A stretch of 64,000 bases of DNA from Serripes groenlandicus (lineage: Eukaryota; Mollusca; Bivalvia; Cardiida; Cardiidae): contig JASEVX010000007.1 in assembly GCA_031761405.1 (NCBI GenBank), positions 58,673,803-58,737,802 of the forward strand, written 5' to 3'. Position 1 is the first letter of the stretch. Each line of letters opens with the position of its first letter. Positions 11,344 through 22,028 of this stretch are shown here, piece after piece. The notes under the pieces are model-generated. The model saw only the letters and a list, made by a program, of their open reading frames with translations. It was not told the origin of the DNA and made no database searches. The translations under genes and the position numbers were made by a program.

Positions 11344-11439
11344 TAAATGACTGGTAAGTATTTTCTAATAAAAATATGTTTTACTTTAAAAAACTTCATT
11401 TTTATATCAAAAATACATTACCAGTCATTTAATACCTGA
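11344..11439. repeat. DIRS internal complementary region
   Basis: It is made of two joined parts. 11344-11399 is a perfect 56-bp reverse complement of the element's own 3' terminus (11105-11160). 11399-11439 is the reverse complement of its 5' terminus (17700-17740). This is the layout of the DIRS-1 internal complementary region, thought to template the circle junction during replication. Confidence 0.85.
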
Positions 11440-11734
11440 TGACTTCGTAGCATAGGACGGGAGGTTCGACCAATACTTACTGTCGTTCCAGGTACGTTGT
11501 AGTATATTATTCCATATTTTTTTAAGAACAAACATACTTGATTCCAACGGATGTATAAAGGGAAAGAGGGGATTGAATACAGGTTCAATCGGTATTCACT
11601 TTATTTATGTGTTGGATTATGTGAATTAGCAAACCACTCGCTGTGAAGCCACAAGGGGACCCAGGCAGGACCGACTGCAACTTGTTCTTAGACAGGAACC
11701 CTTGTTGACACAGTAGAGTAAGGAGCCATCAGAT

Positions 11735-12058
11735 TCATTGAATCTGATCTGCCCGGTTTCTACAGAGACGATCTGTAGTTAAAGCTAATAAAAAGACGGT
11801 TTTATAAGTAAAAAACTTTAAAGACGTCGATTCAAGAGTTCGTATGGAGCTCTTGTAAGCGACCAAAGGACGCAAGACAAATCCAATTTTGGAGTTAACT
11901 CCTACAATTGGGTTTTTCCTAATTCTAACCATCAGTCTGTGGAACTTAATGTAATTCATTTCTACTGAAAGCAAAGAACTCACTTCCCTGTTAGTGTTCG
12001 CCAAGCAATACGAATTTATAATTCTCAGTAAAACTTTAGAAGCGGTAGCCGTCGACAA
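11735..12058 (-). pseudogene. Tyrosine recombinase fragment of the DIRS element
   Basis: About 105 codons are open. The part SLKFFTYKTVFLLALTT resembles the helix before the first catalytic Arg in DIRS recombinases. The frame is lost right after it (TDRLCRN), and the remaining catalytic block with the His, Arg and nucleophilic Tyr is not found before the complementary region at 11439. Between this piece and the reverse transcriptase (12059-12266) only scraps are left, so the RNase H part also seems deleted. Confidence 0.6.
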
Positions 12059-12266
12059 ACGTTCAGAGAGATTGACCTACCTTATTAACATCAATCGGTA
12101 AGAACTGTCTATATCTAAGGAAGATGTAACGGTTATGTCGATAGGCAGGCCAGAAGGACGTATAACCACGGTCTCTGGGCCAGAAAAGTGTTCTGTCATC
12201 ATCTTCCCTTCCAGAAATTCCTTCCAGAAGTGAAACCGGAAGTTGACGAAATGGTTCTCAGCCTCA

Positions 12267-13077
12267 TTATGAACTCGGGGAGTAATTATTATTATTCCTT
12301 TGCGAATTCTGAACGTCCACTGCCGAATGAGTGGAATATAGTTGTCTATTCTGTATTAGTGAATAGACTCTGTCCGAAGGTACTCGAATTACCGCTAAGT
12401 CGGTGAAAAACGTCATACCCACGAACGTGAACCTCTTTGACGGAATTAATTCCGACTTCTGCGTGTTGGGTATTAAACCCAACCGCAGAATGGTCCGCCA
12501 GGCTAGGGATAGATCGTGAAATAGAAGTACACGATCCGTCCTGTGGGGAAGCCAATCGTCGAAGTATTGAAGAAGTTGGGGTCCTTTCATACGAAGAAAT
12601 GCTCCCATGCCCTGATATCTTCGTAAGCACTCGAGGGGCGGACTTGAGGCCGAAGGGAAGAGCCCTGAAATTGGAGCACTTCTCCCTCTATCACAAACCG
12701 AAGGTATTTCCCCGAGGAGGAAGCGATCGGGATGTGATAAAAAGGCGTGTGTTAGGTCTAGAGAGACCGCCCAGTCGCCTTTCCGAATTGCAACTCGGAT
12801 GGAGCGGGTCGACTCCATTTTGAATTTATCGACCGGAATCAATAGATTTAGCGCAGATAAATCTAACCGGTCTCCACTTGCCGTCTTTCTTCGGAACAAG
12901 AAAAAGACGGCTGTAGAAACCCCGAAAATTGGGGTTGAGAACGCTCTCTATGGCATTCTTTTTCAGAAGCGATGAAATCACCTCTGACATGGCCGGATGA
13001 CGAGACGAAATGTCGATCGGCACGCCTGTCAGAGGAGGGGGGGAAATGAAGGGAATCAGATACCCTTCCTGTATCAC
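12267..13077 (-). pseudogene. DIRS reverse transcriptase, frameshifted
   Basis: Two overlapping frames carry the domain. 12826-13077 holds FYSRLFLVPKKDGKWRP, the finger motif. 12267-12899 holds LDLSALNLLIP, GDWAVSLDLTHAF, the catalytic YFDDW and a downstream LGLIPNTQKSELIPSKR block. The switch of frame near 12865 needs a frameshift. The order and the YFDDW (usually YLDDW) are typical of the DIRS/Ngaro class rather than LTR or LINE enzymes. Confidence 0.82.
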
Positions 13078-13095
13078 AGACTAAATCCAACGATC

Positions 13096-14017
13096 CTATG
13101 TGACACTTTCCCACTCCTCCGTGATAAATGACAGGCGGCCCCCGACTGTAATCTCCGACCTTGGGATTGTCATAGAGAGGAGCGAATCCCTAGGGCTGCG
13201 GCTTCGGATTCGTGTTAACTCTAGCAGGCTGCCGATGTTAGTACCCTGATAGGGGCGCTTCGGTTTAGCCGATTTCTGACCCGTGGAAGGGGTTTGTTTA
13301 GGCTGAAACGCCTTCACATACCGTTTTGGCTTCTTTGCTGGGTTGGGTTTCTTAGAACTACCCACATTCGCAGAATACGTTGAACGTTTCTGGCCCTGCG
13401 CAAAAGCCTTAGCTGCGTTCGCCGAAAGGCGTCGACTGTTCTGAAGCATCAGAAGCTGTCACCGCAGCAATCCTTCCATCAAAGAGTTGTTTCGACTCCA
13501 ATGGTGCGGCTTTCAGGCTGTCCTTGCTAGCACGTAGCAATGAGTTAGGAGCAACTATAACTGCGTCCCTCCTCATGGACAGTATCTCTGTGATGGTCTG
13601 AAGATTCAGTGCCATGAGATGCCTGTTGCCTGTGTCGAAAGCTTCGAGAATTCTGTTAGCCCCTAGGCTAGAGATATTCTCCTCTTTCAACAACAAAGAC
13701 AGAGCGACTGCGAAATGGTTGTCATGAGATGACACCAATACACCCAGTCTTGCTCTGGCCTCCCACTTCTCTAGTATCTTAAAAGAGACCTGGACAGAAG
13801 CGGGTGCAGTTAACCCCAGTGTAGCTGCATCCCCGTCTAAAGCTGGCACTTTGACCGGGAAGAACTCCTTAGACGTAGAATACGCCTTAGAGTTGACCCA
13901 TTTCCTAGAAATGGGTCCTGGGACCGACCAGCCTGGAGGTATAGCCTCTAGAGACCTGGTCGACTGCAATTGGTCTAACAACCTGCCCAAGTTGTTAGTT
14001 TGAGGAAGCAAGTGCAC
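13096..14017 (-). pseudogene. 3' part of the DIRS gag-like region
   Basis: Two frames overlap (13409-14017, about 200 codons; 13096-13449, about 117 codons). The first begins with a helical LLPQTNNLGRLLDQLQ segment. The second is Lys/Pro-rich (KPNPAKKPKRYVKAFQ), probably nucleic-acid binding. The frame changes indicate decay. It is assigned to gag by position between the zinc-cluster ORF and the reverse transcriptase. Confidence 0.55.
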
Positions 14018-14035
14018 TGGCGAAAAGCTTGTACA

Positions 14036-17000
14036 TTAAGTTCCTCTAGGCTCGAAAGGTTTTGCGACGTGGGGAGCGTCAACCTTAGGGCATGAAGTAT
14101 TCGGCACCACCCGAAATACTTCGTCAATAGCCTGCTGAAGAGACCAACGCTCTACAGCTGGCTCCTCATCGGAAGTTGACCTATTTCCCTCATTATCGTC
14201 AGACGAAGATGTAGGGTTGTAGGTACTCCTCTGAGGTTGTCTACTCGGTATTCCAACCGGTAGATCTATGTCCGACTCAGACAGGGATAAATCAGAAAAT
14301 CCATGTTCTGCCGAAGATTTTGCGAAGCAGGCCCCCTCTCCGCAGCAGAGGACGGCCATGCAAAAACTTCTGCCGGGGCCGAACTGACCGTATTGGACGG
14401 TTTCGACCTCTCTTTCACTGAATGACGCAATGTATTCTGATCCAGAGGTTGCCTATAACCGGACTGCCTATCAAATAGGTGTCCCCCCGAGAGCAGTGAA
14501 TCCCCATGAGATGGGTAATGCTGATCCCGGTAGGCCGTTGAACCCTGTCTAACACCTAACGGTTCCATAGTATGGACCGGTGGTTGGTATTGAGGAGCAG
14601 CGTATTCTCTAGCGACATACACTGTCCCCCCAGGGGAGGAAAAAGATTTTCAGTAACCCCCCTACCCGATGGAAGACAGAGGAATAATAGAACCCGGTGC
14701 GATACCTGGGTTATAATTATTCTGATTCTGTAGTGGAGCAGAGATCGACTGATAATTTGAATCAATACGGTCTATCACTACAGAACCCGTGCCTGGACGC
14801 GCCATGTTTACATAGCCGGCCGGCAGTGTAGACGAGGCATTGAAAAATGCCTGACTACTCGGTTGCACTGAGTTTACACAAGACACTGGTGTTTGTGTCG
14901 TGTTCACAAGCGTGACCGATTGGCTCGTAGCACCATAATGAAATGGGCTACTGACCTGATGCGGCATGGCTACATGCGCGCGAGTTTGGCCAGTCGTCGA
15001 ATCATTTAAGAAAGTCTGACTGCCAGGATGAATCGTTGCTAAATGATCAACCTTTTGCCTGGCTGGGTCCTTGCAATAAGACCTTTGCCCTGTCGCATCA
15101 CGGCTAAGTGAGCGACTACCTGGTCTAGTCATGGCAACGTGACTGACTGGCCCGGTCGTGTCCAAAAAGGACTGACTGGTGACAGGTCGAGTCATTGACA
15201 AATGACTCCTCTCCGGTTGCCCGGTGACCTGACGTGCCTCGGCATTTGGGTTTTGTTGTGCAGCCCAAACAAAACCCGGTTGACTATGCATAGGCAGGAG
15301 TGAAGCTGCACTATACCAAGTCTCCGGAGAACTACGTCCGCCGACGTAGGTAACCGGTACTCTGCATCTGTCCGAAGACCGCTGTAGCTCGGAGTATGGT
15401 GTCGGATTGGTACAATTCCTGCGGTTTCCCGGAAAGCTACCAAAGGCATCTCCTTCTTTCGAAGGCCCAGCCACGACACCAGGCGACAGATGGTGAGGTT
15501 CAGCGGTTGAACGTTCCAGCTGAACATTTTCCCCGCTGTTTCCGTACGGTGTCTGACGTTTCCCGACGGAGCAACTCTCACCCAAAGCTACCATCCCGAG
15601 GTTGCCTATAACCGGACTGCCTATCAAATAGGTGTCCCCCCGAGAGCAGTGAATCCCCATGAGATGGGTAATGCTGATCCCGGTAGGCCTGTCTAACACC
15701 TAACGGTTCCATAGTATGGACCGGTGGCTGGTATTGAGGGGCAGCGTATTCTCTAGCGACATACACTGTCCCCCCAGGGGAAGAAAAAGATTTTTCGTAA
15801 CCCCCATACCCGATGGAAGACAGAGGAATAATCGAACCCGGTGCAATACCAGGGTTAAAATTATTCTGATTCTGTAGTGGAGCAGAGATCGATCGATAAT
15901 TTGAATCAATTCGGTCTATCACCACAGAACCCGTGCCTGGACGCGCCATGTTTACATAGTCGTCTGGCAGTGTAGACGAGGCATTGAAAAATGCCTGACT
16001 ACTCGGTTGGCCTGTGTTTACATAAGACACTGGTGTTTGTGTCGTATTCACAGGCGTGACCGATTGGCCCGTAGCACCATAACGAAATGGGCTACTGACC
16101 TGATGCGGCATGTCTCCATGCGCGCGATTTTGGCTAGTCGTCGAATCAATTAAGATAGTCTGACTGCCAGGATGAATCGCTGCTAAACGATCAACCTTTT
16201 GCCTGGCTGGGTCCTTGCAATCGGACCTTTGCCCTGTCGCATCACGGATACGTGAGCGATTACCTGGTCTAGTCATGGCAACGTGACTGACTGGCCCAGT
16301 CCAGTCCAACCCGGACTGACTGGTGACAGGTCGCGTCATTAACAAATGACTCCTCTCCGGTTGCCCGGTGACCTGACGTGCCTCGGTATTTGGGTTTTGT
16401 TGCTCAGCCCAACAAAACCCAGGTTGACTATGCATAGGCAGGAGTGAAGCTGCACTATACAAAGTCTCCGGAACACTACGTCCCCCGACGTAAGTAACCG
16501 GTACTCTGCAGCTGTCCGAAGACCGCTGTAGCCCAGAGTATGGTGTCGGATTGGTACAACCTGCGGTTTCCCGGAAAGCTACCAAAGGCACTCCTTCTTT
16601 CGAAGGCCCAGCCCTGACACCAGGCGACAGATGGTGAGGTTCAGCGGTTAAATGATCCAGCTGAGCATTTTCCCCGCTGTTTCCGTACGGTTTCTGAAGT
16701 TTCCCGACGGAGCAACTCTCACCCAAAGCTACCATCCGAATTTCCTCAGCGCGCGGAAAAACGGCTGTGTTGAGCGGAGAAGAAGGCTCAGCATTGCCCT
16801 TCGACTCGCTCAACACCGTTGCAGAGTCCGGTTGGGAGAACCCCTCGAACTCTGCCTCACTCGATGAAGATAAAGGCACCCTCTTAGGGGTCTTTTTTAT
16901 CTTCCTGCTTTTACGAGTCTTACTCCGCACGACCTTTTTCCAAATGGAAATAGGCCATGTCGAGCAGTACTCGCAAGGTGAAGCCTGTGTGCATTTGGTG

Positions 17001-17089
17001 CACACAACGCAGGTCGGATGCGAATCCCATAGGTGCACAGCATGACCACATGGGCTCCGCATCCCTTCACCAGTAATTGACATTGACAT
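14036..17089 (-). pseudogene. DIRS gag-like ORF with Cys/His cluster and internal duplication
   Basis: The start at 17089 opens a 503-codon frame. Near its N-terminus is a Cys/His cluster (C14, H16, H19, H24, C27, C30, C33, C39, C42), followed by a basic segment (SKTRKSRKIKKTPKR), as seen at the start of many animal DIRS gag-like proteins. The frame then runs through a Ser/Thr/Gln-rich region repeated in tandem (14445-15597 and 15598-16738). Because the repeat length is not a multiple of three, the second repeat continues in another frame (14662-15699), and the rest is split further (14036-14622). Confidence 0.65.
14445..16738. repeat. 1.15-kb tandem duplication inside the DIRS gag-like region
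   Basis: Copy A (14445-15597, 1153 bp) and copy B (15598-16738, 1141 bp) are colinear and highly similar, from 'gaggttgcctataaccggac' to 'cacccaaagctaccatcc'. Differences include a 9-bp indel ('gttgaaccc' only in copy A) and scattered substitutions. Confidence 0.88.
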
Positions 17090-17570
17090 AATTCAAAATA
17101 CTCACCAAACAGTAAATAATCCGTATATAATCCGTTTATAATCCGTTTTTATATATCCACACCACGGGGACACCGGTAGCTTGGACACGTATATTGAAAT
17201 AAATTTTGTTTCAAATTTTTTTCACAAATATTGAATAGAACAGTCAATAATTCATACAGCAATAGTTAATGTACTATCGCTAACAGGGTAGGGAAAAAGT
17301 ATTGAAAACAGCAGGACTTCCGTACCCGAAGACGGTAACTGAAATTAGCGGGTGGGGTAATCCACGTGCTTCTCAGAGTATCGTCCGCTACAAAACAATA
17401 AATACAGCAATAAAGTAAATAATTTACGGCTGTGACGTTAATGCAGAAAAAAAAAAAATATCTTGGACAATTAAATGATTATAAGGCAGGGCCTTATAAA
17501 ACAAAAGAGTTAATTGGAAGAAGAAATAATAATATAAATTTTTCTTATCGACTACTCCGGTGAATCCAAA
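17090..17570. other. 5' leader of the DIRS element, non-coding
   Basis: AT-rich sequence lies between the gag-like start and the 5' inverted repeat. It contains a short tandem motif ('aatccgtatat', 'aatccgtttat', 'aatccgttttt' near 17120-17150). The element's promoter may lie here, but no signal is clear. Confidence 0.35.
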
Positions 17571-17720
17571 AATGAAAAGTGACTACCCGCTCACGTGCGC
17601 GCCTGTACTTCCGGGCGGCCGTGTATGTCACGGATACGTGAGGGATATGCTAGCGTGGGCGTTTTTTTTGGATAATTAAGGTGTATAGAGATGATATATC
17701 AGGTATTAAATGACTGGTAA
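17571..17720 (-). repeat. DIRS inverted terminal repeat, 5' side
   Basis: This 150-bp arm matches 11147-11296 in inverted orientation. The terminal extension outside it ('aatgtatttttgatataaaaa') differs from that of the other end, so the two arms are flanked by end-specific sequence. Confidence 0.88.
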
Positions 17721-17740
17721 TGTATTTTTGATATAAAAAC

Positions 17741-17855
17741 ACTTTGTCAAAGGGAGAAATTGCTTCTTTTGAGCAATTTCTCCATTTGTCACGATGTTTT
17801 CAAACGTCGTCTGCTGCAGATATGTCAAAATTTGCCTCACGTGGGAAACAGTTAA
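17741..17855 (-). repeat. P1 right half, split by the DIRS element
   Basis: Continues with 'cactttgtcaaagggagaaa', the core hairpin, and GTGGGAAACAGTTAA. Together with 10990-11104 it makes one normal-length P1. Confidence 0.8.
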
Positions 17856-18239
17856 AAAGAATATTTTTTTCCTTTCTAAGAGCTCCTATTGACTTATGCA
17901 AATCATGTCAAGTTTGAAAGACAACTGTCATGTAGTTGCTAAATACAACGATAAGAAAGAAAGAAATATACATTGAACATTCTCGCAGCTGAAAGAGCAA
18001 AGAGTCAAGGATGAAGTATAAGAAGTTATTGAATTACATTTTAAATAGCGCAGAGGTTACTGTAAACATGAGCGCATTGAACTGTCACTATTGAGTTTCG
18101 AAACTTAATAAAAGATTTTTATGACTCATTTTTTATCATGACTTTTTTTACGTCAAGGTATGAAAGTATGATAATTCATTTCCGCCCTTGAGTACCACTT
18201 GATCCATTTAGCTGATCTCTTTGCCCGTTACCACGTTCA
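17856..18239. other. No recognisable feature
   Basis: AT-rich sequence between P1 copies. No gene or repeat was recognised. Confidence 0.35.
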
Positions 18240-18549
18240 ATGACCTGATGTAGCAGATAATTAACTCGAGAATGTAATGTGGGAAAAGAAGAAATTTCTG
18301 CAAACAAGCATTGTTCAATTTTGTATTTAATTTTTAACTTCCGAATTTTAAGGTTTTTTTAAGGTAACTCTGCAAATGACTTAGAAAACATCTAGGAAGA
18401 AGTTAGAGAAATCTCTTTTTATTGAAAGAGTTAAAGTTTACATAGTGTCGACAGTAGAAATTGCTCCTCATGGGCAGTTCTCCTTTTGCTTCAGAGTTTT
18501 GTGCTGCATTTGATGCATTTCAGATGATCTGCAGCACAACATTTTCAAC

Positions 18550-18779
18550 TTGACCCTTTTCCACATACAAGAAATCTGCAGCAGACGACTTTGAACATCT
18601 TTTGTCAAACAATGGAAAATCTCTATAATTGAACGGATGACCAATGACTTAAAGTGGAAAACGTTGTGGCAAAAGGAGAAATTGCTCGTATTGAGCAATT
18701 TCTTCTTTTGTCGCCATGTTTTCAAAAAGCTGTCTGCTGAAGAGGCGTCAGAAAGCCTCTTTATGAGGAAAAGGGTTAT
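18550..18779 (-). repeat. P1 element, complete
   Basis: Left flank TTGA, right flank TTAT. Core intact. Confidence 0.82.
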
Positions 18780-18861
18780 GTAAATAATGCAACTTTCATT
18801 TACAGAGTTTTCCAGACTATACCTTTTCAAAGTTGTCTGTTGCAGATCTGTGGGAATTAGT

Positions 18862-19091
18862 TTAACCCTTTCCCTCATACAACAATTCTGCAGCAGACGA
18901 CTTTGAACATATTTTGTCAAAACATAGAAAATCTCCATAATTGAATGGATAACCTATGACAAAAAGTGGAAAACATTGTGGCAAAAGGAGAAATTGCACG
19001 TTTTGTGCAATTTCTTCTTTTGTCACTATGTTTTCAAAAAGCCGTCTGCTGCAGAGGCATCATAAAGCGTCTATATGAGGAAAAGGGTTAA
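18862..19091 (-). repeat. P1 element, complete
   Basis: TTAA on both sides and close to the family consensus. Confidence 0.88.
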
Positions 19092-19347
19092 GCGAAAGAT
19101 TTAATCAGAAAAATATCCCACCAGTTTGTCAAAAATTCACAGCATAATTGAACATACTTGAATATTTGATGAAATGTGTGTATTGTAGTTTCTTAAGTAA
19201 ACTATTGTGAACTTCTTGCAGTCTGATTTGTGTTTGCTGACCTCCCTCCTTACTATAATCCTGTTATAAAATTATTTATTTTATTCATGGAGATGTTCTA
19301 TTGGTTTTTGAATGAGGTTGTACATGTATAGCTGTCGTCCAAAAGTA

Positions 19348-19567
19348 TTAACCCTTTCCCTCATATAGACGCTTTCTGACGCCTCTGCAGCAGACGGCTA
19401 TTTGAAAACATAGTAACAAAAGAAGAAATTGCACAAAACTCCTTTTGTCCCAATGTTTTCCACTTTTAGTCATAGGTTATCCATTTAATTAAAGAGATTT
19501 TCTATTTTTTGACAAAATATGTTCAAAGTCGTCTGCTGCAGAATTGTCGTATGAGGGAAAGTATTAA
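19348..19567 (+). repeat. P1 element
   Basis: TTAA on both sides. The right TTAA is shared with the following copy. Confidence 0.84.
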
Positions 19568-19930
19568 CTCGTTCCAACATCCAGACGCTTTCTGATGCCT
19601 CTGTAGCAGATGACTTTTGAAAACAGTGTGACAAGAGGGGAAATTTGCTCAAAACAGTTTAGCTATTTCTCCTTTAGCCACAATGTTTTCAACCTTTATC
19701 AGTGATAAACATTCATGACTAAAAGTGAAAAAACATATAGGCAATAGGAGAAATTGCTTGTTTTGAGCAATTTCTTCTTTTGTCACTATGTTTTCAAAAA
19801 GCTGTCTGCTGCAGAGGCGTCAGAAAGTGTCTATATGACGGAAAGGGTTAAAGAGATTTCAACTTTTTTTTTCCTAAATTATTCCAAAAGTTGTTTGAAA
19901 CAGATTGTTTGTAGGTGGGATAGGGGTCAA
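19564..19930. repeat. Nested P1 elements
   Basis: A plus-oriented copy (19564-19712 and about 19852-19930) is interrupted by the right part of a minus-oriented copy (about 19713-19851). Confidence 0.65.
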
Positions 19931-20230
19931 GTTTACATGATTAAATTGTTGCCTTTTGGTTGAAAATAAAATGCGATGAACAAAAATAATTTAATGTAAT
20001 ACCTGGATTTATTATATGCCTGTACATTTTCCGGTGGAAATACATGCAGATTGACATGCGCAAATACACCACGACAGATTAAAATTCCGTATCTACATGC
20101 GGTGTAAATACAAGATTGTGACGTCAGACAGTGCGCGGAATACTTTCAGCGAGGTATCCCCAATAAACAATGTATTGAATCTGTATATTTAATAGTTTTT
20201 TCGCTCTTCATAGATCGTAGGTATATAATA

Positions 20231-20395
20231 AAAGGAATATTACGTTGCGGGAGCGATAAATGGGTACGTATTGCACGACTCGTAGCGTGGGAAAATCCAT
20301 ATCTTACTCGACCTTCGGTCTCGTAAGATATCGATTTTTCCACGCTACTTGTCGTGCAATACAAACCCTTTTATCGCTCCCGCAACGTAATATTC
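20231..20395. repeat. Long inverted repeat (hairpin) with GC-rich arms
   Basis: Arms of about 75-80 bp (20235-20310 and 20319-20392) pair with few mismatches around a loop 'accttcgg'. They contain 'gttgcgggagcgataaa' and 'attgcacgac'. It is a foldback element unlike P1, and no second copy is seen here. Confidence 0.75.
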
Positions 20396-20417
20396 CGTAT
20401 ATATTTCAGGGAATAAT

Positions 20418-20647
20418 TTAACCCTTTCCCCACATACAACAAATATGCAGCAGACGACTTTGAAAATATAGTGACAAAAACATGAACAATCTCCATAAAT
20501 GATAGCTTAATTGTTAAATAAAGATGAAAATATTGTGGCCAAAGGAGATATTGCTCATCATTAGCAATTTCACCTTTGGCTTCAATGTTTTTAGAAGTTG
20601 TCTGATGCTATAGTGTCAATATGTGTTTGTAGGTGGGGAAGGGTTAA
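20418..20647 (-). repeat. P1 element
   Basis: TTAA on both sides. The core is of the 'ggccaaaggagatattgctc' type. Confidence 0.83.
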
Positions 20648-20755
20648 TACAGCATTGTGAGAAAAGGAGGAATGGTTTGCTTATAATGTTTCCACACTTA
20701 GGTTTATGAATGCCTAAAAGTAAGATATTTCTTTAACTTATTGTTGCAACGTGTC

Positions 20756-20982
20756 TTTACCCTTGCCCACATACAGCAAGTCTGCAGCAAAAAGCTTTGA
20801 AAACATCTTTGGAAAAACAAACATCTCTTAAGATAAAAGTATAGTTATTGAGTAGATTTGAAAAGATTGTGGCAATAGGAGATATTGCTAATAATGAGCA
20901 GTTTCTCCTTTTGTCACAAAGGGTTCAAAAGTTGTCTGCTGCAGATGTGACAGATAGCATCTGTAAGTGGGAAAGGGTAAAT
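20756..20982 (-). repeat. P1 element, diverged
   Basis: Flanked by TTTA and TAAA. The core is preserved. Confidence 0.72.
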
Positions 20983-21887
20983 ACTCTTGATTTAAATATT
21001 CTACTTTTGTCAGGTGCAATTAGTCTAATAAACAATCTTAATTCCTCTTTGATATGGTATAATAACACTTATCCTACTAAATTCCTGCTATCATCAAAGC
21101 TGCAACAGATAAATTTGAATAATAAAACAATGATGGACAATCTTTATAGAGAATAGAATAAGCATTGGATCGAGTTTAAAATACTTATGAAGTTATTTTT
21201 GGTCCAAATCTTTATTAAAAGAATTGGTTAAACACTTCTCCTTTGAAATTTCTGTAACTTATTTTAACTTGCTCCGAGTGAGTGTAACATTTCTCTGATT
21301 ATAATAAGTTGGTGAATGGCAAAATGATTACACAAAGTTCATCTTACACTATAAATATGTGAGTATGCATGGTTTTAGGATTTATTAGTAGGATATATGC
21401 ATATGTTGAATAAAGATGCATTAGGCAGGCTTAGGGTCAAAATATTTTTTTAAAAATCGGCAAACATTTTTTATCACATCAATATTTAAAAAATTCAAAA
21501 TGCAAATTTAAAAGTCTTTCATCCATCTTTTTCTTGGATATAATAAAGAAATTTAGACAATTACTTAAAAGGAGACAAACAACACAACTAATGCTAATTA
21601 ATATATCTCCTTTAATTAACTGTCAATCAATATTTCACACCAACAAGTGCTTCCATTCAGTTGATGTCCAGTTAATTACCCACACTTTGTCATCAGTGCT
21701 TTAAAAGAAACCCTTTGATGTGTAACTTGGAGTTTCGTTTCTATTGTTTCTAACTTTAACAACTCTATGGTGTTGGAGAAACAGGATTATAACAAGTTGG
21801 GTTTGCATCAATTAAGACTCCCCTTTGATGTTGGATTAGTGGAGTGATTGGTAACTGATTGGTGAATCAGAGATTTGCAGTTGTGGT
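20983..21887. other. Upstream region of the candidate first exon
   Basis: About 900 bases free of P1, AT-rich, with several ATTGG motifs near 21845-21870. No reading frame was recognised. The lack of repeats fits a promoter region, but this is inference. Confidence 0.35.
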
Positions 21888-21895
21888 TATATAAA
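21888..21895 (+). promoter_or_regulatory. Putative TATA box of an alternative first exon
   Basis: The sequence TATATAAA lies about 115 bases before the ATG at 22010, which would place a start site near 21920. An inverted CCAAT motif (ATTGG) lies just upstream. It is a plausible promoter because the following short reading frame ends in a consensus GTGAGT donor. No transcript evidence is available. Confidence 0.4.
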
Positions 21896-22009
21896 CAATC
21901 TCCAGTGGTTTACAGTTTATTATCTATTATTTGTTTATTGAATGATTAAGTGCTGCCTACTGTTTTATATTTGTGCTAGTTTATTAGAATTGGATCATTT
22001 CTATACAGA

Positions 22010-22028
22010 ATGATGCACCTTGTAGATG
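22010..22028 (+). CDS. FRMD4A-like: Alternative first coding exon (MMHLVD)
   Basis: A tandem ATG start with A at -3 is followed by His-Leu-Val-Asp and a single G before a GTGAGT donor at 22029. The exon ends in phase 1, the phase required by the CUPID exon at 33355, so a direct splice keeps the frame. A TATA box lies upstream. The segment is very short and the assignment rests only on promoter, start, donor and phase agreement. It could instead be a chance match. Confidence 0.45.

Larger units (their letters stand above)
11105..17740 (-). mobile_element. Defective DIRS-type retrotransposon inside a P1 element
   Basis: The element reads on the minus strand, with its 5' end near 17740. From 5' to 3' it has an inverted terminal repeat, a gag-like ORF with a Cys/His cluster, a DIRS-class reverse transcriptase with YFDDW, a truncated tyrosine recombinase, an internal complementary region and a second terminal repeat. 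Its termini ('...gatataaaaa' and 'tgaagtttttt...') meet inside the internal complementary region at 11399, as in DIRS-1. It splits a P1 copy at GAAAA|CACTTTG, with AAAA next to both ends and no longer target duplication, as expected for tyrosine-recombinase integration. Several frameshifts and deletions make it non-autonomous. Confidence 0.88.

Noticed and set aside
12437..12823. A 128-codon plus-strand open frame
   Set aside because: It lies antisense to the DIRS reverse transcriptase, whose minus-strand motifs (YFDDW and others) are clear.
16652..17045. Plus-strand open frames of 71-92 codons
   Set aside because: They are antisense shadows of the DIRS gag-like ORF.
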